Below, piece after piece: positions 5,553 to 7,993 of a stretch of 7,993 nt of DNA. The notes beneath the pieces are model-generated. The model searched no databases, had not been told where the DNA came from, and was given only the letters and a program-made list of their open reading frames with translations. Numbering within the stretch: position 1 is the stretch's first letter; each line of letters opens with the position of its first letter. The stretch comes from Candidatus Poseidoniaceae archaeon. GTDB lineage: Archaea > Thermoplasmatota > Poseidoniia > Poseidoniales > Poseidoniaceae. The position numbers were made by a program, and so were the translations under genes. The stretch is taken from assembly GCA_023254445.1 (NCBI GenBank), contig JALRLN010000060.1, forward strand, positions 1 through 7,993. The letters are read 5' to 3'.

Positions 5553-5738
5553 ATGGCGAAGAAGTCCGACGGTGGCGGCATTCAGCAAGCGGCTGGCCTC
5601 ATCCGCTACTTCGACGAAGAGTCCGAGCATGCGTGGAAGATCACCAAGTTCCAGGTGTACCTTGCATGCATCGCCCTTGCCGGCTTCTTCTACCTTGTCA
5701 ACCACGGCGTTGTTCAGGCCGTCTGGAACGCGTTTTGA
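5553..5738 (+). CDS. Preprotein translocase subunit Sec61-beta (archaeal SecG type)
   Basis: This 61-residue protein has the standard archaeal Sec61-beta layout. A short basic and Gly-rich N-terminus (MAKKSDGGG) is followed by the family signature AGLIRYFDEE (14-23) on the cytoplasmic side, then one C-terminal membrane helix (about 33-54, FQVYLACIALAGFFYLVNHGVV). Sec61-beta is the small, non-essential third subunit of the SecYE (Sec61 alpha-gamma) channel and supports protein export and membrane insertion. The ATG gives exactly the expected N-terminus and length. A short tail (QAVWNAF) after the helix is slightly longer than in many relatives. The gene ends only 3 bp from the end of the convergent 133-residue gene, so the two transcripts must overlap or share a terminator. 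No other translocon genes are in the window, which is normal for this subunit. Confidence 0.85.
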   Translation: MAKKSDGGGIQQAAGLIRYFDEESEHAWKITKFQVYLACIALAGFFYLVNHGVVQAVWNAF

Positions 5739-5741
5739 TGC

Positions 5742-6143
5742 TCACAGGGGCTCGATGAGCACGACCCGCCCGTCGTTCTCGGCCATTCGACGGGCGACGT
5801 CCAACGCCGTGGTCATGTCGGTGCAACCACCCAGGCTCAGCGGGGCCCCGTCCTGGTGCACAACAATGCGGTGACGGGCCTTGGCCAACGCAGCGGGGTC
5901 AGCACGCTCGAAGATCCAATGGTCGTTCTCGATTCGAATCAGGGCCTCGATTGGCTGCGATGGACCCATGGCGCGTGCGTTGGCTTCGGTCCTTGCAATC
6001 AGGGGCGCAAAGTCTCGTTCAGGCCAACGTCGCGGCAAGGTCCTCATCTTCATTCGTCGGTTCTTGTCCACGCCTTCGCGAAATGCCCGTGCCACGCAAA
6101 TCCCATCCGGGCCGTCCAAAGACGCCCCGCTTGAGCCTCTCAC
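5742..6143 (-). CDS. Unrecognised 133-residue protein, translationally coupled
   Basis: I do not recognise a family. The protein is soluble-looking, with a basic Arg/Trp-containing patch (RMKMRTLPRRWPERDF, 30-45) and alternating helices and strands. It ends in LSLGGCTDMTTALDVARRMAENDGRVVLIEPL, which reads like a compact alpha/beta fold. The proposed GTG start at 6143 overlaps the TGA of the membrane-protein gene by four bases (GTGA), a common sign of translational coupling. An internal GTG (residue 17) or ATG (residue 31) could be the real start, but residues before 31 read like ordinary coding sequence. Being co-expressed with the polytopic protein, it may be a cytoplasmic partner of it; this is inference from position only. 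Its 3' end faces Sec61-beta 3 bp away. Confidence 0.6.
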   Translation of the reverse strand: MRGSSGASLDGPDGICVARAFREGVDKNRRMKMRTLPRRWPERDFAPLIARTEANARAMGPSQPIEALIRIENDHWIFERADPAALAKARHRIVVHQDGAPLSLGGCTDMTTALDVARRMAENDGRVVLIEPL

Positions 6144-7201
6144 TTCTGCTCATAAGCACGATGGTCGGAAAGCGGCCCCGGACGGCCTGTTTTCGACCTC
6201 ATGTCGTTCAACCACAATCCAGACCACGCCAACCACCCCGAACCGAGCAGGCATAGGGCGATGATGCCAGCATGGAGGTTCACGATGAGGGTCGCGAAGC
6301 CAACAAATCTGAGGGCACGGGTGCTCACCAACCACACCGCATCCTCGTGCGCATCCATGCCCACCCGAAGCGACGCAAGCATCGCCACCAGAACAACGGC
6401 GAGCACCGTGGTGGAGGTCATCGCCACCGACACCACGGACCACGCGTCATGTCCGAGCAGCGGCGGCAGAACAAGGGCAAGCGCAACGAGGTGCAGGGCC
6501 CAGGTCATCGACACGAACCGCACCACCCCCCTTGGCCCCCGCAACGTGCGAGCAGGAGCCTGGCGTGGCCCAAGCGCAAGCAGCGCCCCTGCTGCGAGCA
6601 AGGTGGCTCCACGTTCGGACAGCACGGCCGGGTCGTGCACCATTGCAGCCGTCCATTCGACGAGGCACACCACGCCGAGAAGGACAGACGCTGGACGCGT
6701 GACGGCCCCCCATTGGCCGAGCCACGCCAGCGTCAAGAACACCGCGAGCAGGCTCGGTACCACGTCGGCCGCGGCCAGGGATTGGGTGGGCGCAGCCGGT
6801 GCCGAAGCGAAGTGCTCGACGGTGCCGTCCAGCCCAAGGACGCACAGCACCACCAACGGAAGGGCTGCCTCGGCCCGTCGACGAAGCGCAGCAGGTCCTT
6901 GTTCGAGCGCAAGGAGGACGGTCGTGACCGTCAACGCGAGCACCACGCCACCCTCTGCGATGAGCACGGCGACAAGCCGCTCCAGCCCGGTGCTTGTGCC
7001 GTCGAGGTGTGCGGCAAAATGAGGCCACGCACCCGGAGAAATGGAAGCCACCACACGGGCCGTGAGGACCCACAAGGCCCCGCCAACGGGACGCCATCGA
7101 CGGGCAAGGTCCACGTTCTCAGAGGACAGCGCTCGAGGCCATGCCCACCACGCCAGGCCGGCCACGAGCAGCACAAGGGACGGCGTCGGTGTGCCGTCCA
7201 T
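6140..7201 (-). CDS. Polytopic membrane protein, 353 residues, unknown function
   Basis: The protein is very hydrophobic, with roughly eight to ten membrane helices, for example at about 76-98, 112-125, 145-165, 170-187, 198-211, 228-250, 254-278 and 297-319. Loops carry mostly Arg and His (RRWRP, RRRAE, GPRQAPARTLRGPRG), and the tail (333-353, DMRSKTGRPGPLSDHRAYEQK) is hydrophilic and probably cytoplasmic by the positive-inside rule. Acidic or polar residues sit in or near helices (E83, D125, E183, H237, H310). I see no transporter signature that names a family; copper-resistance-like or heme/quinone membrane proteins are possible but unsupported. The ATG at 7201 is chosen because the frame farther upstream lies antisense to the methyltransferase gene and is not hydrophobic. 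It is divergent from that gene across 84 bp and is coupled to the 133-residue gene by a GTGA overlap. Confidence 0.75.
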   Translation of the reverse strand: MDGTPTPSLVLLVAGLAWWAWPRALSSENVDLARRWRPVGGALWVLTARVVASISPGAWPHFAAHLDGTSTGLERLVAVLIAEGGVVLALTVTTVLLALEQGPAALRRRAEAALPLVVLCVLGLDGTVEHFASAPAAPTQSLAAADVVPSLLAVFLTLAWLGQWGAVTRPASVLLGVVCLVEWTAAMVHDPAVLSERGATLLAAGALLALGPRQAPARTLRGPRGVVRFVSMTWALHLVALALVLPPLLGHDAWSVVSVAMTSTTVLAVVLVAMLASLRVGMDAHEDAVWLVSTRALRFVGFATLIVNLHAGIIALCLLGSGWLAWSGLWLNDMRSKTGRPGPLSDHRAYEQK

Positions 7202-7285
7202 GCCGTGCGGCCCACGTGCGAGGACTTGAAGCAGGCGTCGGAGGGAAGCCTTGAGGAACAAGGGGCCCACGGCCAAACGGTCGCG

Positions 7286-7993
7286 ATGGTGTGGCGTGAA
7301 GCGACCTCGCGCGAAGAACTGGCCGCTCAGCCGATTTCGGCCTTGGCGAAAAGCCTCGGCGCCGACATCGAGGCGTGGTTGGACGTGGTCGAACGGCCGC
7401 TGCCCGAAACGCTTCGCTTGACCCCAAACCGGTCGGATCTCGAGTGGACACGCCGGACCATCGAAGGCCTTGGAGGCGTTCGCATGCCGTGGATCACGGC
7501 ACACGAGGCGTACACCATGCCCTTTCCACGCGGACATGCCGAGGGTGAGGCGAAGCAGGTGCTGTCGCTGCTCCACACCACCGGACGCGTGACCCGGCAA
7601 GAGGCGGCCTCCATGTTGCCTGTGGAGGTCCTGCCCCTCGAAGGCGCTGAACTGGTCCTCGACCTCTGCGCCGCGCCCGGTTCGAAAACAACGCAAGTTG
7701 CAGAACGAGCCATGGACGCCACGGTCGTGGCCAACGAACCCGTGTCCGGTCGCGTGAACACCCTCGTCTCGAACCGAGGGCGGGTGTCCCTCGACAACGT
7801 GGTGATCGTTCAACACGACGGGCGTCACTTCCCTCGTATCCCGCCACCAGGCTTTGATGCCATCATCGCCGACCTGCCGTGCACCGGTTCAGCCACCATG
7901 CGAAAAAACAGGGACGTGTGGTGGGACTGGCGACCTTCCGCCGGCCGAGGCATGCACGCCTTGCAGGTCGGGATCGCCGTGCGAGCAGCCAAC
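7286..7993 (+). CDS. RNA m5C methyltransferase, Trm4/NSUN2-like (3' end cut by window)
   Basis: The frame opens at ATG 7286 and remains open to the right edge (236 residues visible). Family landmarks appear in order: a helical N-terminal region; the TGRVTRQEAASMLP segment (99-112) that precedes the catalytic domain in Trm4/NSUN2; SAM-binding motif I DLCAAPGSKTTQ (126-137); an acidic or Asn ribose-binding position (VVANEP, 147-152); QHDGRHFP (176-183); motif IV ADLPCTGSATMRKN (195-208) with its conserved Cys at 199; and MHALQVGIAVRAAN at the edge. These enzymes transfer methyl from SAM to C5 of cytosine, in tRNA for Trm4. The second conserved cysteine, in motif VI (normally the nucleophile), falls beyond the window. 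The DxPC...RKN...LQ.xIA.R wording is closer to Trm4/NSUN2 than to bacterial RsmB. No Shine-Dalgarno precedes the ATG, so a leaderless mRNA is possible. Its precise RNA target cannot be read from sequence. Confidence 0.88.
   Translation, partial: MVWREATSREELAAQPISALAKSLGADIEAWLDVVERPLPETLRLTPNRSDLEWTRRTIEGLGGVRMPWITAHEAYTMPFPRGHAEGEAKQVLSLLHTTGRVTRQEAASMLPVEVLPLEGAELVLDLCAAPGSKTTQVAERAMDATVVANEPVSGRVNTLVSNRGRVSLDNVVIVQHDGRHFPRIPPPGFDAIIADLPCTGSATMRKNRDVWWDWRPSAGRGMHALQVGIAVRAAN

Noticed and set aside
7209..7271. Direct repeat GGCCCACG (7209-7216 and 7264-7271) in the divergent gap before the methyltransferase
   Set aside because: Only 8 bp long and GC-rich, so easily expected by chance in this sequence.
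7202..7828. Upstream extension of the polytopic membrane protein frame
   Set aside because: This part is antisense to the NSUN-like gene and is polar and low in hydrophobicity, unlike the rest of the protein; the ATG at 7201 fits better.

Overview
The window most likely comes from a GC-rich archaeal chromosome. The clearest archaeal markers are a 61-residue Sec61-beta/SecG-type translocon subunit carrying the AGLIRYFDEE signature, and a 5'-complete, 3'-truncated Trm4/NSUN2-like RNA m5C methyltransferase. A complete XerA/XerC-D-type tyrosine recombinase and a small helix-hairpin-helix (HhH) protein resembling the RadA N-terminal domain fit the same picture. The gene set, compact spacing and frequent strand switches suggest Thermoplasmatota, possibly marine group II (Poseidoniales). 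That lineage call is inference; nothing here proves it.

Layout. 1-1429 (minus strand): the N-terminal part of a SAP-domain protein runs off the left edge. Upstream of it lies a two-pass membrane protein with a GPSGPP-repeat tail. 1526-3896 (plus strand): a RimK-type ATP-grasp ligase with an added C-terminal domain resembling RCK_C/TrkA_C is followed, after 85 bp holding two C(UUCG)G hairpins, by the tyrosine recombinase. 3897-4118: a 222-bp stretch with no convincing gene but five inverted repeats. 4119-4598 (minus): the HhH protein with a histone-H1-like Lys/Ala tail. 4671-5738 (plus): an unrecognised 277-residue protein, then Sec61-beta. 5742-7201 (minus): a 353-residue polytopic membrane protein and a 133-residue protein joined by a 4-nt GTGA overlap, hence probably an operon. 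7286-7993 (plus): the start of the RNA m5C methyltransferase, cut by the right edge.

The genes do not form one obvious pathway. They are mostly information-processing and membrane housekeeping functions arranged as short divergent or convergent units: DNA binding or recombination (SAP, HhH, recombinase), RNA or protein modification (NSUN, RimK) and secretion (Sec61-beta). I saw no CRISPR array, insertion sequence, tRNA, rRNA or clear mobile island. The items most worth a second look are the RimK fusion, the HhH/H1-like protein, the inverted-repeat cluster and the three unrecognised proteins.
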